A stretch of 64,000 nt of DNA, taken from NCBI GenBank assembly GCA_019828595.1, contig JAHQRK010000001.1, positions 4,216,001 through 4,280,000 of the forward strand, read 5' to 3'. Source of the DNA: Aphanomyces cochlioides. Lineage: Eukaryota; Oomycota; Saprolegniomycetes; Saprolegniales; Verrucalvaceae. Below the pieces are notes generated by a model. It saw only the letters and a program-made list of their open reading frames with translations, did no database searches and was not told where the DNA came from. Position numbers and translations under genes: made by a program. Positions 1 to 12,093 of this stretch are shown one piece after another; position 1 is the first letter of the stretch, and each line of letters starts with the position of its first letter.

Positions 1-318
1 CAATGATGAACAGCAGTTATTTCGTTCCGGTTCCGAATACAGTACATCTGTCCACTTCCATGCTGTCCGTTAAGACGCAATCTCATGTCGATCTCGTTTG
101 AACCCACGTTTAACTTTCTCTCCTGCGAACAAGATATACCAGAGGATATTGGCTTCATCAAGGATAATGAGTAGGCGATTGGACGAGATGCTGAAGCTCA
201 ACGATGAGATTTATACACGATTGCATTCCTGTATTCGAGCTTTCTTCAGGAATTTTCATCCACCTGGAAGAAATCACTGCGAATTGGACATTACTGGATT
301 CACCTTATTTCAGAAGTC

Positions 319-2735
319 ATGTCATCCGTCAAACTGTCCTTGTTGGCCATTGCTATCATCTATACCACACAACTCACTTGGATCAGCTAGAACGACACTG
401 AAGCCCACACCGTATCCAACACCTCCGCCAACTCCAGCCACAACACCTTGCCCCGCACCACCCACAACGATTCCTTTGGTAACCACAACATCAGCACCGA
501 TTATGATACCTACAACTATCAGTCCAACACCTACAACCACACCAGAGACACCGCAGCCTACACCAACACCAACTCCAGCACTAACGCCGTCTGAAACACC
601 AGCACTAACACCAGCACCAACGCCTCAGCCTACACCAGCACCAACTGAAGCACCAACGCCAGCACCAACGCCATCTGAAACACCACCACCTACGCCAATA
701 CCAACTCCACAGCCTACACCAGCGCCAACTCCAGCACCAACTCCAGCACCAACGCCATCTGAAACACCAGCACTAACACCAGCACCAACACCTCAGCTTA
801 CACCATCACCAACTCCACCACCTACACCAGCACCAACTCCACCACCTACGCCAATACCAACTCTACAGCCTACACCAGCGCCAACTCCACCACCTACACG
901 AGCACAAACTCCAGCACCAACGGCACCTCCGACGCCACAGTTTACACCAGCACCAACTCCACCACCAACGCCGTCTGAAACACCAGCACTAACATCAGCA
1001 CCAACGCCTCAGCCTACTCCAGCACCAACGCCTCAGCCTACACCAGAGCCAACTCCACCGCCTACACCAATACCAACTCCACAGCCTACACCAGCGCCAA
1101 CACCACAGCTTACACCAGCACAAACTCAAGCACCAACTCAAGCACCTACGCCAGCGCCAACTCCAGCACCAACTCCACCACCTTCGCCAGAACCGACTGC
1201 AGCGCCAACTCCAATACCAACGCCAGCGCCAACGCCACAGCTTACACCAGCACCAACTGAAGCACCTACGCCAGCGCTAATTCCACCACCAACACCAGCC
1301 CCAACGCTAGCGCCAACACCACAGCCTACACCAACACCCACTCTAGCACCAACGCCACCGCCGACTCCAGCACCAACTCCAACACCGACACCAGCACCAG
1401 AGGCGACACCAGCACCAGAGGCGACACCAGTACCGACGATAAAGTTGACACCAGAGCCGACACCTGGACCGACTCTAACACCAACTCCAGCATTGACACC
1501 AATGCCAACGCCAGCACCGACACCACAACCTTCACAAGAGTTTACACCAAAGCCGACACCAGCACCAACGTCAACCCCAACTCCAGCACCGTCACTAGTG
1601 CCAACCCCAGCAATAACACCACCACTGACACCAGAACCGACGACAGCACCGACACCAGCACCGACACAAGCACCGACACAAGCACTGACACCAGCGCCAA
1701 CACCAGCTCCGACACCAACTCAAGTCCAAACCAAAAAGCCGACGACAACACAGCAAACGCCTAAGCCGACACCAGAGTCAACACCAATTGCAAGTCCAGA
1801 GACAACACTGGTTCCAACGTCGTCACCGCAGCCGTCACCATGTCTAACTCCAAGACATTCTACAGCCCCAATCCCAACTCCAAAGCCAACACCTATCTCG
1901 ACGCCACAGTCAAACACAGAACCAACTCAGCCGATTCTACGTCCAACGACACAACCGACTCGAGAACCAGCTCCGACGATAACTCCAGTTGCAACCCAAT
2001 ATCCGACACCCAAACCAGCAAACCTAACTCCAGTGTTAACACTTCATCTGACTCCACAGACAACTTCCGAACTGTCTCCGAAGCCAACGCGACATTCAGC
2101 ACCTTGTTCAACTCCAGTTGAAACACCAGACCCTGTCCTCGCCCCGGTCATGACACCTCCAGTGCCAGCCACGAGTCCTTCACAAGCACTTCCATCAACT
2201 ACTTCTAGCATTCCGACAAATCCACCCCCCCAACTCCAGTCTCCACATCCTTTCTCGACTATGGACCTTCGCCACGGGTGTCTGTTCCTTGTTCGTCAAC
2301 ACCATCAACAATGTCGACCCCAACAATGTCACTTCCATCGGCCACCACACCCAGCATGATTCCCACACCTTTCCCATCATCTCCAGTGATACCATCACCG
2401 CCCAGTGTTGATTCCTCTGCTGACTGTCCTATGCGATTTGACGTGCCTTCTGTGGATGCGTGCTCCGACAAAAATCTCCTCAAAGGAGGCTGGGCTCCAA
2501 TCAGTGTCCGCGGCATGCATCACTATTGCACACAGGTGACTGAAGCTCATCCCCGATTTTGGTGCTACTGGACAATATCAAAGGCAACTGTCCAGTAGCA
2601 CAACCTGGATTGCCTCTTGGGTCCGAATGCAAATGGCTCGAGGAAACCAAGGTCTTTGGCTGTGTTCCTCGCTCAACCTGTTCTGCCGTTCATCCTCCCA
2701 TACCAAAGACTAGCTGTGCCTTGGTGCAAACCTGA
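319..2735 (+). pseudogene. Thr/Pro-rich mucin-like secreted protein, frame-interrupted
   Basis: No enzyme family is recognised. A good signal peptide starts at the ATG at 319 ([19 protein letters not shown]) but its frame stops at 388. The next frame (open from 98 to 2359) carries hundreds of residues of degenerate [12 protein letters not shown] repeats, about 390-2220, typical of heavily O-glycosylated cell-surface or wall proteins. At a run of seven C (2225-2231) the sensible frame changes again; one extra C would keep it open into a Ser/Pro-rich and then Cys-containing stretch ending near 2560. A third frame (about 2560-2735) gives a Cys-rich tail with NCP, CKW, GCVPRSTC. A signal peptide, a Thr/Pro stalk and a Cys-rich end make one coherent secreted protein, but three single-base shifts separate the parts. 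It is either a decayed gene or an assembly with indels. The open frame upstream of 319 is probably not translated. Confidence 0.5.
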
Positions 2736-2952
2736 TTCTCCTCTGCGAACATCCGAGAAACAAGACGATTCTCTCCGCGCGATCCAGTTAGTGGCCTCTC
2801 ATGAGGTCAATCTTCTCTACGTAATTCAAATTAAACATGCCGTCGTCTAGCTGTCGATAAGAATCCTTCCCAGTGGAAAGAGCTGCGTACGCAATGTGCA
2901 CTTGAAGCATGACGAGTCGATCAGTCGTTGAGGACAAATGTGATTTTGCAGG

Positions 2953-4284
2953 TTACTCTGTGGTTTGATCTGTTTCTTCAGGGGCAACATATTTCCACCC
3001 GACCGAGCGTAGATATCCTGATAGAAGTTTCGTCTTGCCGTTGGCAGAGACATTGAACGTGACGAGTTTGGTGCTTTCGTTTTCAGACTTGGATGCGACG
3101 TCGCAGTGTAGCTCACCTGTGGGCGACGCGTTCGAAACCGCGACTGGGTCATCTTCAGCTACAGCACTGTGGCAAACCAATGGATATGCAATTTCTTTGC
3201 CTAGAACCCGAAAATCTCCAGCAATGGACGTACATGGAGAGTCTTACCGTGTTTTTCAATCGCGGCACAAGCAGCTGCAACCATCCACAGTGGAGTCACA
3301 CGTGGCGGAGCTTCACTCCATGGGGAAAAGCGCTCAATGTCAGCAGCACCTCCCTGATTCACCTTCAGCTCCATCATCTTCATGGGTCCTGACTTACCAA
3401 ATTGAATTCGACGAGTCGCTCCTTTGACACTGGCAACCGAAGCGACGTGGTTTCACTTCCAAGAGTCGACTCCATGAGAGATTGGTCGAGTAGATTGGAA
3501 GGTTGAGAGAGGGGAATGGCCACTTGGTGGACATTCGCCATTGGCACGACAAAATAGAGCGACGACTGCCACACAACACCTTCTTCATCAAACAAATCAG
3601 TCTGAACAGTGAATTCCACGCCTTCTGGAATGAGTTTCTTGTCAATGAGGACCATCAAACACTGTCCATTTCGATAGTATAATCGATGATAGTGAGGGAT
3701 CACTTACATTGAGTTGTTCGTCGACTAGGATACGACGCAGTTGGGTCACATGCAATCGCTTCCACTTGAGGGCGTGCACTGGACATGGAAAATGCGAATT
3801 GCCGAGCAATTGGACCAGCAAGTAGCTGCAAATAACCTATCCATACGCCGTTTGAATGCCCATTCGATCAGCATCAACATTACTTGGGGGAAGACCAATG
3901 GTACACTTGTAATGCCTTCGCTGGTTGTACCGAGAGAGGCTTTCACATTGGCAATTTCCGAGTCGAGGATCGTGAATTTCGTCTGCATGGCAATACGAGG
4001 ACATGGAGCGAGGAGTTTGTTTCGACTTGACCACCCAGTGCGCACCCAACGCGACAGCCAGCAGCGCAGGACGAACTCTTTCGAGCCCCAATCCAATGGT
4101 CCAGGCAAGAGCACGTATCTACGATCAAACGGTTGGGAGTCGTTGCAACGCGGCGTCGATTGTCGTACTGCCGAAACATTTCGTGGTCCCACGTAGCAAA
4201 GACGAAGAGGAAGGGCATGAGGATCGCAAAGAAGATGGCCGGGCCCAGGAACCATTTCAGGTCAAAGTACATGAAGAGCTCCAT
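2953..4284 (-). CDS. Membrane-anchored MaoC-like hot-dog protein, probably non-catalytic
   Basis: Starts MELFMYFDLKWFLGPAIFFA, a single N-terminal membrane segment. Short introns explain the frame changes: one at about 4122-4076 (borders unsure), one removing about 49 nt with donor GTCAAG, one at 3706-3662 (GTAAGT...ACAG, 45 nt), and two more near 3395-3352 and 3245-3190. The joined protein resembles the double hot-dog MaoC/hydratase fold: a PLVFPQV stretch (compare PLTYPHV), a strand with EEGVVWQSSLYF (compare GELVWES), then TPLWMVAAACAAIEKHG where the family has HGMW..A..LAALE. The hydratase signature GDxNPxH is replaced by GGAADIERF, so catalysis looks lost or changed. The tail ends ...APEETDQTTE. 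Function is unknown; a role in acyl or lipid binding at a membrane would be a guess. Upstream and downstream genes are unrelated. Confidence 0.5.
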
Positions 4285-4875
4285 CTCTAGCCCAAGTTAG
4301 CCGTGCTATCGTGGCGCTAGGACATCAAACCGACCTCAGATCACGTGGCTCGCCTTCGTCAACTTTTCGGTTGGCAGAGGCTCCAATGCACATAACAATG
4401 AGAGTGATGGTCAATTAAGGAAAATAAACCCTAAATTCGAATAATTCATTAAAAATACCCCCAAAAATATTTTGTACATAAGAAGTTTGTATGAATTCTC
4501 AAAAAAAGGACGAATTTCGAATGAAATTGGAATGTAGCGACATCATGCAGTGATTTCCCAATCACTTTGTCAACATATTCACTCAACTCAGCAAGCGTGA
4601 TAGGTCGATATACAGTAAATAGATGTTTTTTGTGAAATATATTCGCCGGATACAGATAGAATGTGTGAAATATGAAATTTCACGAGACCTATAGACGTGA
4701 TATATTTTCACTTGAAATATGCATCGTTGGGAAATATGATGAGATATATGGTTTTTGTGAAAGTACAATAACCGTACAATTTGTTGGCGTTTCGACCACT
4801 TCCCTTTGGCCTCGCAGGACGGCACACCAGAATCTAACTTGTAAATTGCTCGACGGTAGGACAAGGGTAGGCCGA
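4285..4875. other. AT-rich spacer
   Basis: No convincing coding sequence. The stretch is AT-rich, with long A/T runs between 4420 and 4760, and separates the MaoC-like gene from the Crypton relic. It may hold promoter sequence of either neighbour, but no clear element ends were seen. Confidence 0.5.
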
Positions 4876-7096
4876 ATGAGCTGCGAGGAGAACGAGGTGC
4901 AAACACGTGAGGTTGGTGATGACGTGATGGAGATGCGTCTGTCAAGCAGAACTCGCTACCAATACAACACTATCCTTCGGAGACTGCAATGCTGGCTCGA
5001 CGAAAATCACTCCAATTGCGTCAAAAAACGGCAAGATTCGATTGCCTCTTGACCCCAGTGTTTGCAAGCAGTTTCTATATTATGAATCAACCTCTGTGCG
5101 CAAGAGTCGAGCGGCCAAAACACAGTTTAAATCATCTTCAGCGATCAATGCATGCAGAAGCGCGATTGTGCATCTGTATAGAGAAGCAAAGGTGAAAATG
5201 TCCGATGAAATCACGACAATCCTTTCTGGTAGTCTTGTTACTTGAATGATACTGACATTGAGTAGATTTCTCGAGTGGATACAAGCGAAAAGTCGCGCAA
5301 TTGAAAGAAGAAGGAGAAATGCCAATAGGAGAGGGAAAGAACCCAATGACAATCGATGGTAAAATTTGTCTTGTGTGATATCTAAACAATCTAAGGTTAC
5401 TATTTCTTGGCCAGAAAGGCCATTCAACGAGGGGAAAGCTACAGCGACAACCCAAATGCTCATTCATTCTTGCTGCTCAGTTGGAACCTTGTTGCCCGCT
5501 CGGCTACCGTCGGGTCAATTCGATTTAATCACATTTCTTGGGAGGGTGGGCTAATACATGTAGGCAGTGCTTCACTTGATGTAGGTGACGCTTTGGTCAT
5601 TCAATATGGATTGATGAAGAATGACCAAGAGGGGAAGAACTGCACGCCTCGTCGAGTCTTTGCAAATCCTCAAAACCCATATATTTGTCCAATTTTGAGG
5701 TAATTATGCTACACTTTAAACGACTCCACGCATTCATATAGTCTAGCACTTCTTGTTTTCACTCGTGGAGCCCGCAGGAGCAGCTCCTCGACTCTCGTCT
5801 TTGGTGATAATGCAAACGAGCGGTTTTCAGCTTGGCTGACAAAGACATGCTCGCGCCATCTAGATGAAATGTTAAGTCTAGGGATAACTGCTGATGAAGT
5901 TGGCACCCACTCATTTAGAAAAGGAGTCGTCAGTGAGCTCTCGAATAATCCTGGTGGTCCTACCCACGTCTCTGTGTGCTTGCGCGCCGGATGGTCTCTT
6001 GGCCCAGGCCAAGGCCGCTACATTTTCTCTGGCCCTGGTGGCGACCAGTTTGTTGGTCGTGCTGCAGCAGGCTTGTCATTCTACTCGTCTGGTCTAATTA
6101 TCTAATAGGATTGAATGTCTATACCAAAGACTTTGCAAGTCTTCCTCCACATTTTGTCGGCCTAGTCCTCAATTTACATGAGTGGGAAGCGATTCTTCCT
6201 GGTTACATGGACTTCTACCCATCATCCTTTCGATCTGCAGTTCCATTTATGCTGGCCTCTCTTGTATGGCACCAAAAGTGGCTTCGAGAAACACTGGACG
6301 ACAAGCATCCACTGTTCTTTTTACCTGTGTGGCTGTCAGATATATTGCCAAAGCTGACTCATCGAGTGGAGGTGGGATGCTTATCTAATGAAAAGACCAA
6401 AATGAAAGCAACGGGGATCCCTCCCCATGTCATTATAGCGGACAAAATCAATACCCTCCAGCGTCAACTGATAGAGATCCAATCAAACATCAATGAGTTG
6501 CCGTCGACTGTCGGCGATATTGTGCTGTCACGGCTTAACCATACCGACTCTACTCAACCCTTTCAAGATTTGTCTGCATCATCAATTGATGAACTTTGCT
6601 CCAAAATTGTCAATGAGCTCAAAAACAACATCAACCAGGCTCCGATAAATGTGCAGCTCAATCGAGTAACATGAGTTCAAGCTCGGCTGAAGTCGAGCCA
6701 CCTTGGTGGTCGCAAGCTGACCAGCGTCAAAATTCAACTCTAACGTGCCCTAGATTGAAATTATTTGACATGTGGAACTTGTGGTGGGCTGGTATGCCCA
6801 CCCAGAAGTTGCCACCATTTCGGCTCCGCTCGCCAAAAGTCTTCCCCCGCATGGTCGATCGTGTGAGCTACTCGAAGCTTTCAAAAGTTATGAAGACATT
6901 GATGTCTTACTCTGATACCGAGCCGAATTGTGTCCCACGTCTCGATAATCCTTCACGAGCGGCGCTCTTCGTGACGTATATTGAGCGTCTCGGAAATGAT
7001 TTGAACCATAGCCACAAGAAAGTGCGAAATTTCGAGCAGATGATGCACTCAACATTGTATGCCCTCATTGCAAAGCATGAGAATCTTCAGGGATAA
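4876..7096 (+). pseudogene. Crypton-type tyrosine recombinase (copy 1), decayed
   Basis: The protein can be followed over about seven short exons from the ATG at 4876. It shows the tyrosine-recombinase set: an Arg in SWNLVARSATVGSIRF, the H-x-x-R box in GTHSFRKG, and the Tyr in GQGRYIFSGPGGDQ. The C-terminal part (about 6110-7096) has DMWNLWWAGM, resembling the GCR1_C-type DNA-binding domain carried by Cryptons. Introns include 5701-5742 (GTAATT...ATATAG) and a GC-AG intron near 6071-6112. A run of six A at about 5026-5031 breaks the frame (five A would restore it), and the borders of the intron near 5230-5273 do not splice cleanly, so this copy is probably inactive. Cryptons move by recombinase, without terminal inverted repeats, so ends cannot be set by eye. 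Its neighbours are host genes. Confidence 0.6.
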
Positions 7097-7535
7097 TCGC
7101 AATACAACCTGCATTGGTCGTTTGGGTCATCTTGTCGTGCCTTCAGCCTTCAGTCGGCTCGAAATGCAGACGGAAATTGATTTGCCTCTTATATTGAATA
7201 GTATCATCTATCAAAGGTTTCATGAAATTTCAAATATCTGTAAATATATCACCTTGTGGCGGTTTAAAAATTCATGACAATTAATTGCAATTTTCATCCG
7301 GGATTTAAACTTGGTTTTAGTATACTTTGGTAGAAAAACATTTTAGAATAGGGAAAATGACAAAACGTGTATAATTTATTAAAAATATTCGAAAATGTGT
7401 AACTTAGGTTAAGGATAAGACAAACATTCTAAATATTAAGCAATTCGTATTTAAGTTCACACCTTTTGTCACAGGAATGATGGTTGTGATACATCTTTCG
7501 CACAAATTTTACTCAAAGTGTCATAAATTTGATAA
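7097..7535. other. AT-rich spacer
   Basis: Nothing recognisable as a gene. AT-rich sequence between the Crypton stop codon and the MITE at 7536. Confidence 0.5.
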
Positions 7536-7808
7536 GGGCCCGTCTGGCAACCGAAAATATTACAATAAATAAGCCCAAAATGCCATTTTGAGGCCAAATT
7601 CAATCATTTAGGTCAAAATATGAACTTGTTTATCTCAAAGAGTTTTGCACCAAATCCAATATTTTTGGTTGGGATATACTCACTGGAGGCTCCCAAAATG
7701 CCATTTTACGAGATGGAGGTTTTACCTCTATTTTGAATATGCCATAAATCGTTGATCCCAATTTGGCTGAAAATGGCATTTTGATTTGAAATTTTGCCAG
7801 ACGCACCC
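7536..7808 (-). mobile_element. Harbinger-type MITE (copy 1, complete)
   Basis: A 273-bp element flanked by a 3-bp TAA duplication (7533-7535 and 7809-7811). Its ends are imperfect inverted repeats, GGGCCCGTCTGGCAA on the left and the complement of GGGTGCGTCTGGCAA on the right. TAA duplication plus a GGG..CGTCTGG end is the PIF/Harbinger (Tourist) pattern. Inside it the 13-bp palindrome AAAATGCCATTTT (or its complement) occurs three times. It has no coding capacity. Related copies lie at 56258 and 62242. It is shown on the minus strand so that it reads in the same direction as copy 2. Confidence 0.8.
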
Positions 7809-7929
7809 TAAATTATGCACTTTTTGACATTTTCCCTTTTAGAACATTATGTCGGAAAATGAATGTTGGTCATTAATTTTCGAATATAAAGTCGACTGGG
7901 AGTTTCCACGTTGATCGGGCAACAAGTGC

Positions 7930-9513
7930 ATGGTCATGGCCGACGATGCCGAGCGCGAACCCATCTTGAAGCGTACACGGAAGGCGTCGTTCAGTCGGCG
8001 CCAGTTGGGTGTGCTCCCTGTCGCGATGATCACGTATTTCAACGTGAGTGGTGGGCCATGGGGTAGCGAGCCCATCATTTCGTCGTGTGGGCCATTGATT
8101 GGAATCTTGGCCGTCTCCATCTTCCCATGGATTTGGTGCCTTCCCACGGCGTTGCTCTTTGCTGAGCTCTTCAGCGCGTTTCCAACCGACAGTAGTTTCT
8201 GCACGTGGGTCGGTCTTGCGTTCGGTCGACCGATGGGATTCCATGTTGGCTTTTGGTCGTGGGTCGGTGGTGTCATTGACAATGCGATCTACCCATGCTT
8301 GATCGTCGATTCCATCTACTCAATCAGCGTCGGCAACTTTCTCAGCGACGATGTGCCGACCAACTTGGGCTTTGGCATCAAATTCGCCAGCCGTGTTGTC
8401 ATTGCCATCTTGTTTATGCTCCCAACACTCTTCAGCATCAAGATCGTCGGCCGAACCATGCTCGTGCTCGCCATTGTCGTCGCGATGCCGTTTCTCGTCA
8501 TGGTCTTTGTCGCGATTCCTCAGATCAATCCATCCAACTGGCTTGTTGTCAACGAAAACGTACGGCTAGCAATCTCTCTCTCTATCTCACCATCTTGTAG
8601 CGCAACTGGGTCAACTTGATCAGCGTGCTCTATTGGAACTACAGCGGCTTCGACGCGGCTGGCGCATATGCTGGTGAAATTGTCGACCCCAAGCGAACGT
8701 ATCCCCGCGCCATGGTGCTCACCGTCGTTATGATTGCACTCACGTCCGTTTCCTCGTCCTCCTGGAGCACGAAACTCACGATTGCCGTAGGTATATCATT
8801 CCCTTCTTTGCGATTTCCGGCGTTGACAAGCCGCACTACACGACATGGGTTGATGGCTCGTACACATCGATCGCGCTCGGAATCGGCGGCACTTGGCTTT
8901 GCGTTTGGGTTGTCATCTCCAACTTGTTTGGAAATCTCGGGCTCTATGTCGCTGAGATGACCAAGGACGGGTTCCAACTCGCCGGGATGGCCGATTCCGG
9001 CTTGGCGCCATCGTTCTTTTCAGTGTATGCTCTCCATTTCGTCCAGTTCGTTGCTCATCCAAGGATTTCTAGGCGCGACCATGCGACGGGAACGCCACGC
9101 CGCTCGATTTTTCTCTCGTTTACAATTATCGTGTTCATGTGCCTCTTTGACTTTGACACGATTCTCGGCGTGGACAACTTTCTCTCGGCTCTGTCGAGTG
9201 TCGTTGAAATCGTTGCCGCCGTCCGTCTACGCTACACGCATCCTGAAATCGACCGTCCCTACAAAGGTATGTCGTCGCTGCCGTCGCCGCCGCCGATTCG
9301 GTCCTCACTAACTTATGTCTAGTCGGTCTCTCGGACTCGAATTTGACGATTGCGATGGCGATTCCATTCATCGTGGGCGTCTACATTGTCGGGAACGAAC
9401 TGCTCATCAATACGGCGACGATGGTCTTGTGCGGCGCGACGTTAGTGATAGGAGTTGTCATCCAACGATGGCTGGACGACGGCACACAAATCGCGTCGTA
9501 TTTCAACGTCTAG
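7930..9513 (+). CDS. Polyamine/amino-acid permease (APC superfamily)
   Basis: A multi-pass plasma- or organelle-membrane transporter. The N-terminal region VSGGPWGSE, then FPTDSSFCTWVGLAFG and GVIDNAIYP closely follow the plant polyamine uptake transporters (PHS family of the APC superfamily), as do YAGEIVDPKRTYPRAM and NLGLYVAEMTKDGFQLAGM. Four introns are clear: 8560-8600, 8744-8790, 9025-9072 and 9267-9322; after removal the frame is open to the TAG at 9511. Length, about 460 residues, fits the family. Polyamine import is inferred from similarity; other cationic substrates or neutral amino acids are possible. Two in-frame ATGs (7930 and 7936) compete for the start. It is convergent with the METTL13-like gene, with only 37 bp between stop codons. 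Confidence 0.85.
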
Positions 9514-9550
9514 CATCTATTCCATCAAACTTCGTCCTCTTCGTTCTTGT

Positions 9551-11646
9551 CTACTCGGCGACATCGATCAAACCGATCAAATTGTCCACTTCATCGGATT
9601 CAAAGCCAGCGAGCGGCGGCACGGCGAAGGTTTGGCGTCGCCACGACGCGAGATCGATCGTCTTGCCTTTCGTCGCACACACAATGCGGTTCACGTCCTG
9701 CTCGGACGCCTTCAACTCGACGACAGCGTCGCGGTGGCCGCCAAACGCTCGACGCAGCTTGGCGAGGATGTCTTGATAAGTCGACGACGATCGGCACGAC
9801 ACGTTGACGAGAAAGATGCCGTGGTCGCTCAGCGCACTCACAACTGTCTGGAAGAAAGAGTCGGTGACGAAATCGAGCGGCGGTGCCGTCAATCCCATCG
9901 TCTTTTCACGGCTCGACTTGGCATCGACGTCGAGGAGGATCGCATCCAACGAACTTGGCGCGGCTGCTTGCGCGATGAAGTCGAGGCCGTCTTGGACGAC
10001 AACGTCAAGTCGAGCATTCGTCTGCAGGCCAAAGTATTCCTTGGCGACGGCGACGACGGACGGATCCAATTCGCAAGCTGTGAGCGACGCAATCGACGTC
10101 GACATGGACGCTTGGATGAAACTCGCCAAAGCGCCGCCGCCCAAGCCGACCAACGCGCTCTTGAGTCCTTGGCGCTCTGGCTGTGCATGGACCAAGTCGT
10201 GGTAGTAGTAATGCAGCAGTGCCACCATGCTCTTGTGGTACTCAAACGCGAGATACGATCGATCAAAGCGGACAACTGACGCCGTCGATGCGTCGCCGCT
10301 TTTCTTCTTGTTCTTCTTGGCTTTCTCCTTGAGCTGCTTGGCAGTCAACGGCGGCAAGAGCTTGATTTCGCTCTGGATCGTGCTGGAATTGCTCAGGAAG
10401 ACAAGACGCCGATGCATGTCGACTTCTTCGATGAAGTAGTCGCCACTGAGATCGGAAGTTCCTTGCGCAATGACGTGGCGCGCTCCGAGACCTTCCTGGA
10501 CTGTCATGTATGGGATCTTCTCGTCGCGACCAAGCGTATCAGGGCACAATTCCATCATCTTGGGGTTCAATTCCAGCTGGACAACTTCCAAGCTGGTGAA
10601 GACGTGCGTGCGGCCGAGCGAGACGATGACGAATCGGCTAAATCCAGCGCCAGACGCAAGTTCTGCCGCGCCTTCCTCAGTGGCAAAGAGATATTCGTGC
10701 TCTCGGCCTTGGGGAACCAAGAAGACACCGCAAGCTCCATTTGGGCCCTTCAGATGGACGTCCACGAGACGAATCGTATACCGCGGCGTTGTGTTGACGC
10801 TGTTGGACGAGGACGACATGAGCTCAATCACTTGTTGCCGACCGACTTGGATCTTTTTCAAGTCGCGCTGGGACATAATGTACCATTGCGTCGCTTCCAT
10901 CTCATGGAGCAGCCATTGTTTGCGCACGACACCGCTGTCATGGCGGAAAACTTTGTCGTTGTACTTGACAACGTCGGGGGATTCCTTGGTGCCGGCAACT
11001 TTGGTCAATACGACGAGAAATGGAACAAATGGCGATGCATTTGACCGCGGGACGTCCACGACTGAGATTTTATACGATCGGTGCTCGGAAAATGCAGTCA
11101 GTAGATGGTTCACGATGAAATCTTGGGCCATTGTGATGCAAATGTATGATCCACCAGGGGCAAGAATGCGATCGACGTGGTGAAACATGCTCGTGGCATC
11201 AGCCAAGACTACAAATCTCTCCGTCAATTGATCAAAGCGAGAGAGATGGCCGTACCTGGAGCTTCGTTCGTCGACATGAGTGCATCCAAAGCACCTTTGT
11301 CCATGACACACTCGAAGCTCTCGTCGCCGTATGTCATTTGCGTCATGTCCATGACATCCCACTGCAACGCGGGGTATTTCTGCTTCATTTCGTCAATGAC
11401 GAGCGCACTGAAATCCATCGACGTGATGTTGAGGTAGCCATCTTGCGCCCACTTAGGTGTCAAATCGGAATTACCACACCCCACGACGAGAACGCGCTCG
11501 CTTGGCTTGACAGTCTTGTGCAACCATGGCCTCAACGCCGCATAGTCTCCGTACCATTCGAACGCTTTCTCTTGACGCTTCGTGAAAAATTCGTCCCAGT
11601 ACTCCTTGCGACTAAAGTCTGCATGGTGGCGAGGTAGTAGCTCCAT
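9551..11646 (-). CDS. METTL13: METTL13-like double methyltransferase (eEF1A lysine/N-terminal methyltransferase)
   Basis: Two class I methyltransferase domains in one chain of about 720 residues, as in METTL13/eEF1A-KNMT. The N-terminal domain starts MELLPRHHADFSRKEYWDEF and has the SAM loop VLVVGCGNSDLT and the DKGALDALM motif of this family. The C-terminal domain has ALVGLGGGALASFI, ACELDPSVVAVAKEYFG and DAILLDVDAK, the spermidine-synthase-like fold that methylates the N terminus of eEF1A in animals. A Lys-rich linker (AKKNKKKSG) lies between later segments. One 47-nt intron at 11209-11255 (GTACGG...TTGTAG) joins the two open stretches. The protein is expected in the cytosol. Both domains look intact. 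Confidence 0.9.
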
Positions 11647-11791
11647 CTACAACGCACAATCATGAGTTCCTCGTCGACTTGGCTATGGATAGTCATGCAT
11701 GCACCTCGCTCATCTTGTCAAATCGAATCTGTGAAATTGTTGGTTGGTCAGTCAAACATACTAACCCCTTCAACCCTTAAACCCCTTAATA
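11647..11791. promoter_or_regulatory. Upstream region of the METTL13-like gene, cut by a Tc1 insertion
   Basis: The 145 bp between the METTL13-like ATG and the Tc1 left end must hold the near promoter. A CCCTT-rich stretch (about 11765-11790) sits next to the TA target. No firm factor site was identified. The Tc1 element displaces anything further upstream. Confidence 0.35.
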
Positions 11792-11971
11792 CAGTCTGAT
11801 GCGAAACGTTAAGACACCCCTCTCAAATTACATTTTCTCAATCAATTTTTAAGATATACAATTCTTCAAAGGACCAATTTATTTGTTTTCACATGACGAG
11901 TACAAAAAGCTCATTTCCTTACAAATTGGAAGTCTAACACAAGAGATTTCTAAAAAAATACGATTCACTGG

Positions 11972-11992
11972 CTGTGCGAAAGGTTAAGACAT
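11972..11992 (+). repeat. Inner transposase-binding motif, left
   Basis: CTGTGCGAAAGGTTAAGACA matches the outer end in the core TGCGAAA(C/G)GTTAAGACA. It lies 180 bp from the left end. Confidence 0.8.
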
Positions 11993-12093
11993 GTAAGAAA
12001 AATCTGTCATATTTCATCATTTTCGACGCTGCACGCGACCAGGCAGATCTCATTTGGTGTTTGCATCGCTCCCCCGTGGCCCGAGAATTGTTA

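Noticed and set aside
1138..1917. Long open frames on the minus strand opposite the Thr/Pro repeats (Gly/Val- and Leu/Val-rich)
   Set aside because: They are mirror images of the CCA/ACA repeat codons and have no independent features.
9455..11183. Plus-strand open frames of 130-270 codons inside the METTL13-like gene
   Set aside because: They overlap a clearly homologous minus-strand gene and have Arg/Ser-rich composition typical of antisense frames.
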